From: Hymenobacter lapidiphilus
GTDB lineage: Bacteria; Bacteroidota; Bacteroidia; Cytophagales; Hymenobacteraceae
Direction of reading: 5' to 3'
DNA length: 64,000 nucleotides
Assembly: GCF_013377885.1 (NCBI RefSeq)
Contig: NZ_JABKAU010000004.1
Coordinates: forward strand, 62,001-126,000
The notes under the pieces were generated by a model. It did no database searches, was not told where the DNA came from, and was given only the letters and a program-made list of their open reading frames with translations. Each line of letters opens with the position of its first letter. Position 1 is the stretch's first letter. This document shows positions 9,901 through 17,683 of this stretch, piece after piece. The translations under genes were made by a program, and so were the position numbers.

Positions 9901-10482
9901 GGCATTTTCACGCTTACCTATACAGTGAGCGAGAACGGCTGTGCGGTTACAGCTACCCGGCAGGTACTACTGGCGCCTTCGCCCACCTCCAACGCGCCGC
10001 TGCAGGTGCCGGTGTGCGAACGGTTTCCGGAGTTCACCGGCCTGGCCCCGCTCACGCTCACCATGAAGCCGGTACTCACGGGCGGCACCTACGAGTGGGA
10101 TTTCGGCGACGGCAGCCCCCGCTCGACGGAGGAAAACCCCGAGCACGTATTCACGCAGCCCGGCCGATACAACGTGCGCCTAGTAGCCCGCTACGCCAAT
10201 TGCGTGGTCGAAACCAGCTTCGCGCCGGTTATCGTCAACCGCACCTTCGTGCCCAACATCATCACCCCCAACCGCGACCTGCAAAACCAGTCCTTCATTC
10301 CGTATTTCAGCTGCCGTACCACCCAGCTCAGCCTGTACAACCGCTGGGGCAGCAAGGTGTACGAAACGGCCGACTACCGCAACGACTGGCAGGCCACGGG
10401 GCTATCCGATGGCCTATACTACTACCAATTGAAAGATGCCGACGGCCGCACCGCCAAAGGCTGGCTGACAGTAGTGCGGTAA
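6997..10482 (+). CDS. Large secreted surface protein with T9SS type B sorting domain
   Basis: The start at 6997 gives a signal peptide (MSRLLPLWLCLLLPLSLTAA); the frame is open upstream without one. The protein is 1161 residues. Residues about 30-255 form the N-terminal domain typical of these proteins (FVENKGQWP ... IDPTVLFSSF). A region of SBBP-like beta-propeller repeats follows (TYLGG motifs and DNSGDVYVLGQT types, about 260-740). Three Ig-like repeats each carry GGTWSGP (near residues 789, 868 and 944). A PKD domain follows (YEWDFGDGSP, about 1030). The last 75 residues are the gliding_CHP/CHU_C type B signal (VPNIITPNRD ... LYNRWGSKVYE ... GLYYYQLKDADGR). It should be exported by the T9SS, whose translocon SprA is encoded at 37134-44630. 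Its target is unknown. Confidence 0.9.
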   Translation: MSRLLPLWLCLLLPLSLTAAPRPTAAPGPEKTLEFVENKGQWPKTVRYQAELPGGRLYLTPTGFTYSFLSAATFAQINHRHGDDNAPPRSAAPAPTEARGHAYTVSFEGGNARAALLPEQATSGTRNYFLGSNPREWASGVAGYRQVRYQAVYPGIDVRVYENAGQNLEYDFELAPGAKPDNIRLRYAGPNAVRLSAEGQLLIETSVGTVIEQAPLAWQTTATGRRLPVSCRFELQGSTVRFRLGAYDAKLPLIIDPTVLFSSFTGSLADNWGFTATHDAQGNMYSGGVAFGPGYPTSPGAFQTSFAGMADVAIIKYKVTASGAAARLYATYLGGSRTDAPHSLIVNGLGELVLLGSTSSGNFPVGSAAAQRTFRGGQPVNPFGGAILDQMGYPEGSDLFVATLSADGSKLVAATYLGGSANDGLNLSLANNYGDQFRGDVLTDGANNVYIASTTNSTDFPMAGALQRNLRGATDAVVCQLPRLLDRLNWSTYLGGTGTDAAFSLQLSTGRTLYVGGATTGTGFPTVAGSLHPQSAGGREGFVVGLAADAGTPRYGTYLGTSADDLAFFVQLDNSGDVYVLGQTNSNAYPKTADLYGTPGARQFIHKLDATLSTTMFSTTFGSAQSEHEFSPTAFLVDDCERVYVSGWGGATNRGYSTGTTRNLPITPDAVQKTTDGNDFYLAEFAAGLTGLEYATFYGEQGGRGEHVDGGTSRFSKKGVVYQAVCGGCGGTQGFPRPPGASFYDTRNGSTNCNNAAFAINFDIITADPGATRYACATDGPVLLGGQPAGGTWSGPGVVRRPDGRYEFRPTPELVGRNVLQYTVKATGVCVSTRPMALIVAKTQPVTIAPLASLCANASPITLQATPTGGTWSGPRGLSGNTFDPRLSGPGTFTLTYSISDTLACGTASTTVTINAPPTPQAGPNLTLCAYETAPIQLTGATPAGGTWSGPGVTPAGLFTPPDTRLLGGIFTLTYTVSENGCAVTATRQVLLAPSPTSNAPLQVPVCERFPEFTGLAPLTLTMKPVLTGGTYEWDFGDGSPRSTEENPEHVFTQPGRYNVRLVARYANCVVETSFAPVIVNRTFVPNIITPNRDLQNQSFIPYFSCRTTQLSLYNRWGSKVYETADYRNDWQATGLSDGLYYYQLKDADGRTAKGWLTVVR

Positions 10483-10568
10483 GTATGGAGTACAGAGAGG
10501 TAAGAAATCGGGCAGACACGCCTTATGAACGCTGCATGGCCTGTGTCTCACTTCCCTGTACTCATTAC
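10483..10568. repeat. Inverted repeat after the T9SS protein gene
   Basis: GTATGGAGTACAGAGAGG (from 10483) and its inverted partner ending at 10568 match at about 18 of 23 positions around the shared core GAGTACAG. It starts one base after the stop codon of the preceding gene and ends just before the rimP promoter. Confidence 0.6.
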
Positions 10569-10572
10569 TCAC

Positions 10573-10603
10573 TTGATTACGGCGCTTTCTTTTTGTACCT
10601 TTG
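10573..10603 (+). promoter_or_regulatory. rimP-nusA-infB promoter
   Basis: TTG at 10573-10575 and TACCTTTG at 10596-10603 are separated by 20 bases. This fits the Bacteroidota -33/-7 promoter (TTG, 17-23 bases, TAnnTTTG). Transcription should start near 10607, about 75 bases before the rimP ATG, so the hairpin at 10626-10648 lies in the leader. Confidence 0.75.
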
Positions 10604-10625
10604 CCCCACAAGTTGACGCAAGACC

Positions 10626-10658
10626 AGAGGGGACGTATCGTCCCCTCTTTCTTTTTCC
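10626..10658 (+). terminator. Terminator-like hairpin in the rimP leader
   Basis: AGAGGGGACG and CGTCCCCTCT form a perfect 10-bp stem with a 3-base loop, followed by TTCTTTTTCC. It has the form of an intrinsic terminator but lies between the promoter and the first gene, so it may work as an attenuator or as a structured protein-binding leader. Confidence 0.65.
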
Positions 10659-10682
10659 TGCCCTTACCAAGGCCCGCTGCCT

Positions 10683-11162
10683 ATGACCCTCGACCGTAAC
10701 CTGCTACTGGAAATGCTGCGCGACAGTCTGCCCCTCGAAGGCACCCTGTTCGCGGTAGATTTGACCGTTTCGGACTCCGTGCGGCCCAAAGTAACCGTTA
10801 CGCTTGATGGCGAGCAGGGCCTGGGCATTGACGAGTGCGCGCAAGTGAGCCGCCGGCTGGCCCGTCGCATCGAGGAGCATTATGGCGATGAGCTGAGCTA
10901 CACGCTCGAAGTAACCTCGCCCGGTGCCGACCAGCCCCTGCGCGACCCGCGCCAGTATGTGCGCCACGTGGGCCGCACCCTGCACCTGAAACTGCAGGAC
11001 GGCACCGAGAAAACCGGCAAGTTCGAGTCGCTACTGCCCGAGGGCGCGGGCATCGAGCTGGCCGAAATCCTCAAAGAAAAGCACAAGGAGAAAATACTGC
11101 CCGTCATCACCGTACCCTTCCAGGATATTACGGAAGCTGTGGTGGTTATCTCGTTTAAATAA
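10683..11162 (+). CDS. rimP: Ribosome maturation factor RimP
   Basis: This 159-residue protein assists 30S subunit maturation. The family's N-terminal alpha/beta domain is present (GTLFAVDLTVSDS, KVTVTLDGEQGLGIDEC, VSRRLARRIEE), with the conserved LEVTSPGADQPL segment and a C-terminal Sm-like barrel (GRTLHLKLQDG). First gene of the conserved rimP-nusA-infB cluster. Its product would work with IF2 and NusA on ribosome assembly, initiation and transcription. The ATG at 10683 matches the usual start. Confidence 0.95.
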   Translation: MTLDRNLLLEMLRDSLPLEGTLFAVDLTVSDSVRPKVTVTLDGEQGLGIDECAQVSRRLARRIEEHYGDELSYTLEVTSPGADQPLRDPRQYVRHVGRTLHLKLQDGTEKTGKFESLLPEGAGIELAEILKEKHKEKILPVITVPFQDITEAVVVISFK

Positions 11163-11170
11163 GTATTTGC

Positions 11171-11273
11171 GCTGACAGCGGTTAGCTGTCAGCCCTGTTT
11201 CTGAGTTATTCACCTTTTGGCAGTAGCCGGTAGTTCTCCTTCTTTGGAATGCTAACAGCTAAAAGCTGACAGC
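11171..11273. repeat. AGCTGACAGC-type inverted repeat inside the rimP-nusA gap
   Basis: GCTGACAGCGGTTAGCTGTC (from 11171) and GCTAACAGCTAAAAGCTGAC (from 11251) are inverted copies matching at about 19 of 23 positions. A further AGCTAAAAGC unit leads into the A-rich nusA leader. The same unit type recurs at 5411-5446, 20088-20166, about 29795 and about 45669. Confidence 0.65.
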
Positions 11274-11287
11274 TAAAAGCTTAAAAA

Positions 11288-12844
11288 ATGAACAGCAGCG
11301 TCCTGATTGAATCGTTTGCCGAATTCGCCCGCTCGAAGAACATCGACCGGCCCACCATGATGAGCATCCTGGAGGAAGTATTTCGCACGATGATTCGCAA
11401 AAAGTACGACGACGACTCCAACTTCGACGTCATCCTCAACGTGGACCAGGGTGACCTGGAAATCTGGCGCAACCGCGAAATCGTGGACGACAACTCGGAG
11501 GATATCTGGGACTTCGACAAGATTCCGCTGGCTGAGGCTCAGAAGATTGAGCCTGACTTTGAGGTTGGCGAAGAAGTAGCCGAGGAAGTGAAGCTCGAAG
11601 ACTTCGGTCGGCGCGCCGTGCTCATGGCCCGCCAAACGCTGATTCAACGTGTGAAAGACCTGGAGCGCGACAACCTCTACCAGGCCTACAAGGACCAGGT
11701 GGGCGAAATCGTGGTGGGTGAAGTGTACCAGGTATGGGGCCGCGAGGCGCTCATTCTGGACAAGGACGACAACGAGCTGAGCTTGCCTAAAGGCGAGCAG
11801 ATTCCGAAGGACCGCTACCGCAAGGGCGACAACATCCGCGCCGTGGTACACCGCGTGGACGTGCTCAACGGCACGCCCAAAATCATCCTCTCGCGCGCCG
11901 CCCCAGCATTCCTGGAGCGCCTGATGGAGCAGGAAGTACCCGAGATTTTTGATGGCCTCATCACCATCAAAAACATCGTGCGCGAGCCCGGCGAACGAGC
12001 CAAAGTGGCCGTAGAAAGCTACGACGAGCGTATCGACCCGGTGGGTGCCTGCGTAGGCATGAAAGGTTCGCGTATTCATGCCGTAGTGCGTGAACTCGAA
12101 AACGAGAACATCGACATCATCAACTACACCGACAACTTGGAGCTCTATATCGCCCGGGCCCTGTCGCCGGCCAAGCTTACGTCGATGAAAATCAACGAGC
12201 AGACCGGCCGCGTATCGGTGTTCCTGCGGCCCGATCAGGTAAGCCTGGCCATTGGCCGCGGTGGCGCCAACATCAAGCTGGCCTCGCGGCTGGTGGGCAT
12301 GGAAATCGACGTGTTCCGCGATGCAGGCGACTTCGAAGAGGACATTGCCCTCGACGAGTTCAGCGACGAAGTGGAAGCCTGGATTATCGACGAGCTGAAG
12401 AAAATCGGCCTCGATACCGGCCGCGCCGTACTGGCTGTAAACAAAGAAGACATCGTGCGTCGCACCGAGCTGGAAGAGGAAACCGTGGAGGAGTTGTTCC
12501 GCGTTATCCGCAACGAATTCGATGACGAATCGGAAGCGGCTCCCAAACCCCGCTTTGCCGACGATGAAGAGGCAAGCGACGACGAAACGGCAGCTGCCAA
12601 CAACGGTACCGAAGATATCAGCAACACGGATGCAGTAGCCAACATCGTCAGCAACGACGACGCAGGCGACGCAGCAAGTGATGAGCCATCGGCCCCTGAA
12701 GCTTCTGCTGAACCAACAGCCGAAGCAGCCGAAATGAGTGAGGCGCCCACCGAAGCCACCGCAGAGCAGCCGGCAACGGATGCCGACCCGGATTCGGAGC
12801 CGCTTAAGAAAGACGATTCACCAAATTCCGGCGCCGCGCAATGA
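11288..12844 (+). CDS. nusA: Transcription termination/antitermination factor NusA
   Basis: NusA binds RNA polymerase and nascent RNA to modulate pausing, termination and antitermination. The 518-residue product has the N-terminal RNAP-binding domain (EEVFRTMIRKKYDDD, residues about 1-125), an S1 domain (GEIVVGEVYQVWGREALIL, about 135-195) and two KH domains (GACVGMKGSRIHAVV about 252; VSLAIGRGGANIKLASR about 318). From about residue 410 there is an acidic Ala/Glu/Asp/Ser-rich tail of some 108 residues that is not part of a known fold. The start is preceded by an A-rich stretch (GCTTAAAAA), as expected where Shine-Dalgarno sites are not used. Second gene of the cluster. Confidence 0.97.
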   Translation: MNSSVLIESFAEFARSKNIDRPTMMSILEEVFRTMIRKKYDDDSNFDVILNVDQGDLEIWRNREIVDDNSEDIWDFDKIPLAEAQKIEPDFEVGEEVAEEVKLEDFGRRAVLMARQTLIQRVKDLERDNLYQAYKDQVGEIVVGEVYQVWGREALILDKDDNELSLPKGEQIPKDRYRKGDNIRAVVHRVDVLNGTPKIILSRAAPAFLERLMEQEVPEIFDGLITIKNIVREPGERAKVAVESYDERIDPVGACVGMKGSRIHAVVRELENENIDIINYTDNLELYIARALSPAKLTSMKINEQTGRVSVFLRPDQVSLAIGRGGANIKLASRLVGMEIDVFRDAGDFEEDIALDEFSDEVEAWIIDELKKIGLDTGRAVLAVNKEDIVRRTELEEETVEELFRVIRNEFDDESEAAPKPRFADDEEASDDETAAANNGTEDISNTDAVANIVSNDDAGDAASDEPSAPEASAEPTAEAAEMSEAPTEATAEQPATDADPDSEPLKKDDSPNSGAAQ

Positions 12845-12927
12845 GTGCGCGGCGGCCGGTACGGCAAGGACACTGAAATCGGGCCGGGTGGCTTGATTTC
12901 AGCGTCGCCCGGCAAGATTTAATGTAG

Positions 12928-12935
12928 TACCTTTG
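12928..12935 (+). promoter_or_regulatory. Candidate -7 box for infB
   Basis: TACCTTTG, a full match to TAnnTTTG, 33 bases upstream of the infB ATG at 12969. No TTG box at good spacing is seen. It would give infB its own transcript in addition to read-through from nusA. Confidence 0.5.
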
Positions 12936-12968
12936 CAACTGAATAAGAGCATCGTTCGCGAGCACAGA

Positions 12969-15900
12969 ATGGCGGAAGCATCAACTAAACGGCTAAATCA
13001 GGCGGCCAAAGACCTGAACGTTGGCATCTCCACGATTGTGGATTATCTGACGGAAAAAGGGCATTCCATCGAAAACAAACCAACGACCAAGCTAACGGCC
13101 GAGCAGGTAACCCAGCTCAATAAGGCCTTTGCTTCGTCGGTGCAGGATAAGAAGGAAGCCGAAAAAGTCAGCCAGGCCAAGCGCCAGAGCGAGCTGGAAG
13201 CCGCTGCGGCTCAGTCGCGTGCGTCTGAGGCTGCCCGGCCGACGCCGCCGCCTGCCCCGGCTCCCGAGCCTAAGCCTGAACCGGCTCCCGCTACGCCTGC
13301 TCCTGCCGCCGCCGCGCCGGCCCCCGTCACTCCACTTAAGGCCCCGGAAGCGCCGGTGGCCGCCAAGCCCGCCGCCCCGGCGCCGGAGCCAACTCCTGCC
13401 CCCGCCCCCGAAGCCGCCGACACCACCCGGGTGCCAGGCCTGAAGGTGCTGGGCAAAATCGAGCTCGACTCGAAAGGCCGTCCTGTGCGCCCCAAGGCTG
13501 AAAAGCCCGCGGCTGCCGCAGAAGCCAAAGCTCCTGAAGCCAAAGCCCCGGCACCCAAAGCTGCAGAGCCTAAGGTAGCCGAAGCTAAAGCAACGGAAGC
13601 TAAAGCCCCTGCCGAAGTCAAGGTTTCGGAAGCCAAGGCGCCCGAGGCAAAAGCCCCGGCAGCCAAAGCTCCTACTGAAGCGAAGGCACCTACTGAAACA
13701 AAGGTACCCGAGGCGAAAGCCCCGGAAGCCGCCGCCAAGCCTGCCGAAGCTGCTAAGCCCGTGGCCGAAGCCAAGCCTGCTACCAGCACTCCGGCTACAC
13801 CGGCTGCTGCTCCGGCCGCGGCCACGCCGGCTGCCGATACACCTGCCGAAGACAATACCATCGTTGCTAAAGCCGATCAGCTCAAGGGGCTGACGGTACT
13901 GGGCAAAATCGAGCTACCTACTGACTCGTCGCGCCGCGGCGGCCGGGGAGCCCGTCCGGTGGCTTCGTCCGATGTACGCAAGAGCGGCCTCAGCGCCGAT
14001 AAGAAAAAGCGCCAGCGTATCCCGATGAATGGCCCCGGCCAGACTGGTGGAACTGGTAACTCTCGTCCAGTAAGCCCTAGCCAAGGTGCCCGTCCGACTG
14101 GTACTGGCCCAGCTGCCAACCGGGGAACCGGTGGTCGTGGTGGCAACACCAACACCCGTCAGCCGGCCGTTCCGCTCACGCCCGAGCAGAACGACAAGCA
14201 GATTCAGGAGCAGATCAAGGCTACGCTGGCCAAGCTCAGCGGCGGCCGTGGTCAGTCGCAGAACCGCGCCAAGTACCGCCGCGACAAGCGCAGCAACGCT
14301 GCCGACGACCGGGAAGCTACGCGCGCTCAGAACGAGCTCGATGCCAAGACGCTGAAAGTAACCGAGTTCATCTCGGCCAACGACCTGGCATCGCTCATGG
14401 ACGTGTCGGTGAACGAGGTGATTAAGGTGTGCCTGAACATGGGCATGTTCGTCTCCATCAACCAGCGCCTCGACGCCGAAGCCATTACTGTAATTGCCGA
14501 CGAGTTCGGCTACGATATTGAGTTCCTGTCGGCCGAGGAAGAGGAGACAGTAGCCGAAATTGAGGATGATGAGGCTGATCTGCAGCCCCGCGCCCCCATC
14601 GTGACCATCATGGGTCACGTCGACCACGGCAAGACCTCGCTGCTTGACTACATCCGGAGTGCTACGGTAGCTAAAGGTGAAGCCGGTGGCATCACCCAGC
14701 ACATTGGAGCCTACGACGTGATGACCAAGTCGGACAGGCGCGTAACGTTCCTCGACACGCCGGGTCACGAAGCCTTTACCGCCATGCGAGCCCGTGGTGC
14801 CAAAGTCACCGACATTGCCATTATCGTGGTAGCGGCCGATGACTCGGTGATGCCCCAGACCCGGGAAGCCATCAACCACGCCCAAGCGGCTGGTGTACCC
14901 ATCGTTATTGCCCTCAACAAAATCGACAAGCCCGGCGCCAACCCCGATAAGGTGCGCGAGGAGCTGTCGGTTATGAACATTCTGGTAGAAGAGTGGGGCG
15001 GCAAGTACCAGAGCCAGGAAGTATCGGCCAAAACCGGTGCTGGCATTGATGACCTGCTGGAGAAAGTACTGCTCGAAGCCGAACTGCTGGAGCTGAAAGC
15101 CAACCCCGACCGCAAGGCCGTGGGTACGGTTATCGAAGCCTCGCTCGACAAGGGCCGTGGCTACGTAACCACCATTCTGGTGCAGACCGGCACCATGGAA
15201 GTAGGCGACATCGTGCTGGCTGGTCCGCACTTTGGCCGTGTGAAAGCCATGACTGACCACCGCGGCAAGAAGATGAAGAAAGCTGGCCCGGCAACCCCGG
15301 TACAGGTTCTTGGTCTGACGGGCGCACCCCAGGCCGGCGACAAAATCCAGGTAATGGAAACGGAGCGCGAAGCCCGCGAACTGGCCACCCAGCGTCAGCA
15401 GCTGGCCCGTGAGCAGAGCATGCGCACCAAGAAGCACATCACCCTCGACGAGATTGGTCGCCGTCTGGCTATCGGCTCGTTCAAGGAGCTGAACGTGATT
15501 GTAAAGGGCGACGTGGATGGCTCGGTGGAAGCACTGGCCGACTCCTTGCTCAAGCTCAGCACCCCGGAAATTGCCATCAACATCCTCAACAAGGGTGTGG
15601 GTGCCATTTCCGAATCCGATGTGTTGCTGGCTTCGGCTTCCGACGCTATCATCATCGGTTTCCAGGTGCGGCCTTCCATCAGTGCCCGCAAGCTGGCCGA
15701 GCAGGAGCAGATCGACATCCGCCTCTATTCCATTATTTACAACGCCATCAACGAGGTGAAGGATGCCATGGAAGGCATGCTGGCCCCGACGGTGAAGGAA
15801 GTGGTGGTGGCCAACGCCGAAGTTCGCCAGGTGTTCAACATCACCAAGGTGGGCGCCATCGGTGGCTGTATGGTTACCGACGGTACGTTTACCCGCAAAA

Positions 15901-16094
15901 CCAAAGTGCGCCTGGTGCGCAACGGCATTGTGGTGTACTCGGGCGACATCAAAGACCTTAAGCGCTACAAAGACGATGTGTCGGAAGTACGCCAGGGCTA
16001 CGAGTGTGGTATTTCTCTCAAGAACTTCGACGACCTCCAGGAGGGCGACAACATCGAAGGCTTCGAAGAGCAGGAGATCAAGCGGACGCTATAG
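12969..16094 (+). CDS. infB: Translation initiation factor IF-2
   Basis: This GTPase brings fMet-tRNA to the 30S subunit. I placed the start at the ATG at 12969 ([19 protein letters not shown]), which matches the IF2 N-terminal module; the TTG at 12933 in the same frame lies inside the promoter box. The product is 1041 residues. IF2_N is at about 1-60. An Ala/Pro/Glu/Lys-rich linker to about residue 430 includes runs of [10 protein letters not shown]. The G domain starts at GHVDHGKTS (about 549) with DTPGHEAF and NKIDKP, and is followed by domains II to IV. VLGKIEL occurs twice in the linker, at about residues 158 and 308. Last gene of the cluster, followed by two strong terminators. Confidence 0.97.
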   Translation: MAEASTKRLNQAAKDLNVGISTIVDYLTEKGHSIENKPTTKLTAEQVTQLNKAFASSVQDKKEAEKVSQAKRQSELEAAAAQSRASEAARPTPPPAPAPEPKPEPAPATPAPAAAAPAPVTPLKAPEAPVAAKPAAPAPEPTPAPAPEAADTTRVPGLKVLGKIELDSKGRPVRPKAEKPAAAAEAKAPEAKAPAPKAAEPKVAEAKATEAKAPAEVKVSEAKAPEAKAPAAKAPTEAKAPTETKVPEAKAPEAAAKPAEAAKPVAEAKPATSTPATPAAAPAAATPAADTPAEDNTIVAKADQLKGLTVLGKIELPTDSSRRGGRGARPVASSDVRKSGLSADKKKRQRIPMNGPGQTGGTGNSRPVSPSQGARPTGTGPAANRGTGGRGGNTNTRQPAVPLTPEQNDKQIQEQIKATLAKLSGGRGQSQNRAKYRRDKRSNAADDREATRAQNELDAKTLKVTEFISANDLASLMDVSVNEVIKVCLNMGMFVSINQRLDAEAITVIADEFGYDIEFLSAEEEETVAEIEDDEADLQPRAPIVTIMGHVDHGKTSLLDYIRSATVAKGEAGGITQHIGAYDVMTKSDRRVTFLDTPGHEAFTAMRARGAKVTDIAIIVVAADDSVMPQTREAINHAQAAGVPIVIALNKIDKPGANPDKVREELSVMNILVEEWGGKYQSQEVSAKTGAGIDDLLEKVLLEAELLELKANPDRKAVGTVIEASLDKGRGYVTTILVQTGTMEVGDIVLAGPHFGRVKAMTDHRGKKMKKAGPATPVQVLGLTGAPQAGDKIQVMETEREARELATQRQQLAREQSMRTKKHITLDEIGRRLAIGSFKELNVIVKGDVDGSVEALADSLLKLSTPEIAINILNKGVGAISESDVLLASASDAIIIGFQVRPSISARKLAEQEQIDIRLYSIIYNAINEVKDAMEGMLAPTVKEVVVANAEVRQVFNITKVGAIGGCMVTDGTFTRKTKVRLVRNGIVVYSGDIKDLKRYKDDVSEVRQGYECGISLKNFDDLQEGDNIEGFEEQEIKRTL

Positions 16095-16157
16095 TCAGCT
16101 GCTACGCTGCCAGAAAGCTGCTTTTAGCAGCCTGATTGGCTAGCTCTTTTTTATAAA

Positions 16158-16205
16158 AAAGCCAATGGCCGCCATCCTATTTGTAGGATGGCGGCCATTG
16201 GCTTT
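16158..16205. terminator. Strong hairpin terminator after infB
   Basis: AAAGCCAATGGCCGCCATCC opens a perfect 22-bp stem closed by the loop TTTG, with A-rich sequence before and pyrimidines after. It would work in both directions. Confidence 0.85.
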
Positions 16206-16256
16206 CACGGGCAACGAAATAAGCGGGTGTCAGTCTACTCCCCCAGGTCTGCTTAT

Positions 16257-16302
16257 AAAGCAACCGGCCCCTGTCCTTTGAAGGATAGGGGCCGGTTGCT
16301 TT
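16257..16302. terminator. Second hairpin terminator between infB and the minus-strand gene
   Basis: AAAGCAACCGGCCCCTGTCC opens a 22-bp stem with one G-T pair and a 2-base loop (TG). It lies 45 bases past the stop of the minus-strand gene, so it can serve as that gene's terminator. Confidence 0.85.
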
Positions 16303-16346
16303 GCGAGGAGGTATAGGCGCATTGGTTCTACACCAATTCTAGCTGC

Positions 16347-16826
16347 TTAAAAAAACAGAAAGCCTTTTTTACTGCGGTTACGGTTGCTCCTCTGCTTGTC
16401 AGTCATGGGTTTGCCCTTAGGATTGACATACCCGCCTTGGCGAGTCTGGCCGCGCTTGGGTGGTTTAGCCCCAACGCGCTTGTCTTTAAACTTGCGCACC
16501 GTGAAACCGCCACTGCCCTTATCGTACTGGCGGTAGCCGCCATCGGCGCGGCTGAGGCTGGAGTTACCTGCCCCCGAGCGGGCATCGAGCACTTCCAACT
16601 GCTGGTCGCGCTTGCTTTCCGCGGCGTTCATGTTCATGCGGCGCTGCATGTTCGCTACGTCGTCGGCCGAAGCTTTGCCGCGCTTGCGGGCCTTTTTCTG
16701 AGTAGACTGCCGGGCCTGGGTTTCCTCGCGGGTCTGGCCGTCGAGCACGGCCGTTTGGGCGCGGGCGGCGGGGGCAGTAGCCCAGGTAACGGCGGCAAGA
16801 GCCAGCAGGGAAAGCAATTTGTTCAT
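16347..16826 (-). CDS. Small basic secreted protein of unknown function
   Basis: The ATG at 16826 gives a signal peptide (MNKLLSLLALAAVTWATAPA, cleavage near ARAQ); the frame continues upstream without a plausible leader. The 159-residue product is very rich in Lys, Arg, Gln and Ser after the leader (KKARKRGKAS, KFKDKRVGAKPPKRGQTRQG, KQRSNRNRSKKG) and ends in FLFF. No enzymatic motif is visible. The charge suggests binding to an anionic surface or nucleic acid outside the cytoplasm, which is inference only. Convergent with infB. Confidence 0.65.
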   Translation of the reverse strand: MNKLLSLLALAAVTWATAPAARAQTAVLDGQTREETQARQSTQKKARKRGKASADDVANMQRRMNMNAAESKRDQQLEVLDARSGAGNSSLSRADGGYRQYDKGSGGFTVRKFKDKRVGAKPPKRGQTRQGGYVNPKGKPMTDKQRSNRNRSKKGFLFF

Positions 16827-16999
16827 TAAGACAGCGAAAAGTTCAGCAGTTGGGAGTTCAGCAAACGAACTGGCACCTAACGAAGTTAGTTCAAAGCGTG
16901 CAAAAAGTTGCGGGTAAGCCGCCCAACCCATGCTAACAACGCCGGCCCCGGCAGCCCGAAGGCAACCAGCGCCTGCGTTGTTATGCTGGACTTTAGAAC

Positions 17000-17425
17000 T
17001 TAGGCCCGATTGCGGAGCGCGTCACGGATTTCGGTGAGCAGTATTTCCTCCTTAGTTGGAGCAGGATCGGCTACGGCCACCACTTCCTGCGGCTTCTTGT
17101 AGCGGTTGGCGATTTTCACGAGCCAGAAAATGGCGAAAGCCATTAGTAGGAAGGTGATGATGGCATTCATGAACAGGCCGTAGTTGATGGTGGCGGCCTT
17201 CGCTTCCTTGGCCAAAGCCAATGTAGCGTAGGTATTTCCATCGAGCGAGAGGTACCATTCCTTGAAATCGAGGCCGCCGGTAAGCAGCGTCAGAATGGGC
17301 ATCAGAATATCGTCAGTGAGTGAAGCGACGATTTTACCGAAAGCCCCGCCGATGATAACACCAACGGCCAGGTCGAGCACATTGCCCTTCGATATGAACT
17401 CCTTGAATTCGGAAACAAAACCCAT
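17000..17425 (-). CDS. mscL: Large-conductance mechanosensitive channel MscL
   Basis: MscL is an inner-membrane homopentamer that opens under membrane tension in osmotic downshock. The 141-residue product has the conserved N-terminal helix and TM1 (FKEFISKGNVLDLAVGVIIG then GAFGKIVASLTDDILMPI, residues 7-44), a periplasmic loop, and TM2 (NYGLFMNAIITFLLMAFAIF, about 80-105). A charged C-terminal helix bundle region follows. Length is typical. It stands alone, divergent from the enoyl-CoA hydratase gene. Confidence 0.95.
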   Translation of the reverse strand: MGFVSEFKEFISKGNVLDLAVGVIIGGAFGKIVASLTDDILMPILTLLTGGLDFKEWYLSLDGNTYATLALAKEAKAATINYGLFMNAIITFLLMAFAIFWLVKIANRYKKPQEVVAVADPAPTKEEILLTEIRDALRNRA

Positions 17426-17633
17426 ACGCGAAAAACGATTGAGAGTGAGAGAGAGAAATGCGAATTCAAGATAGAGTTTTTGCTATTTAAACGAACATTG
17501 GGCAAGTACCACGCCCAAAGGTGGCTATTTGGCCTCGAGCCCGGCCCGGTAATTCGCCCAACGCCACCATTCAGGCGTTCGGCCAGCTGCCACGGCGGGT
17601 GGGCTGGGCAAACTGAGGCGCGGCATTTCGTTC

Positions 17634-17641
17634 TATCTTTG
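17634..17641 (+). promoter_or_regulatory. Candidate -7 box for the enoyl-CoA hydratase gene
   Basis: TATCTTTG, a full match to TAnnTTTG, 42 bases before the ATG at 17684. Confidence 0.5.
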
Positions 17642-17683
17642 GCTCTCGCACTGTTTCAACGTTTCCCACCCTCTCCCACCACT

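Noticed and set aside
12933..12968. TTG at 12933 as the infB start
   Set aside because: It lies inside the TACCTTTG promoter box; the ATG at 12969 gives the conserved N-terminus.
13914..15437. 507-codon open frame antisense to infB
   Set aside because: It lies over the conserved IF2 G domain, and the translated sequence shows no family motif.
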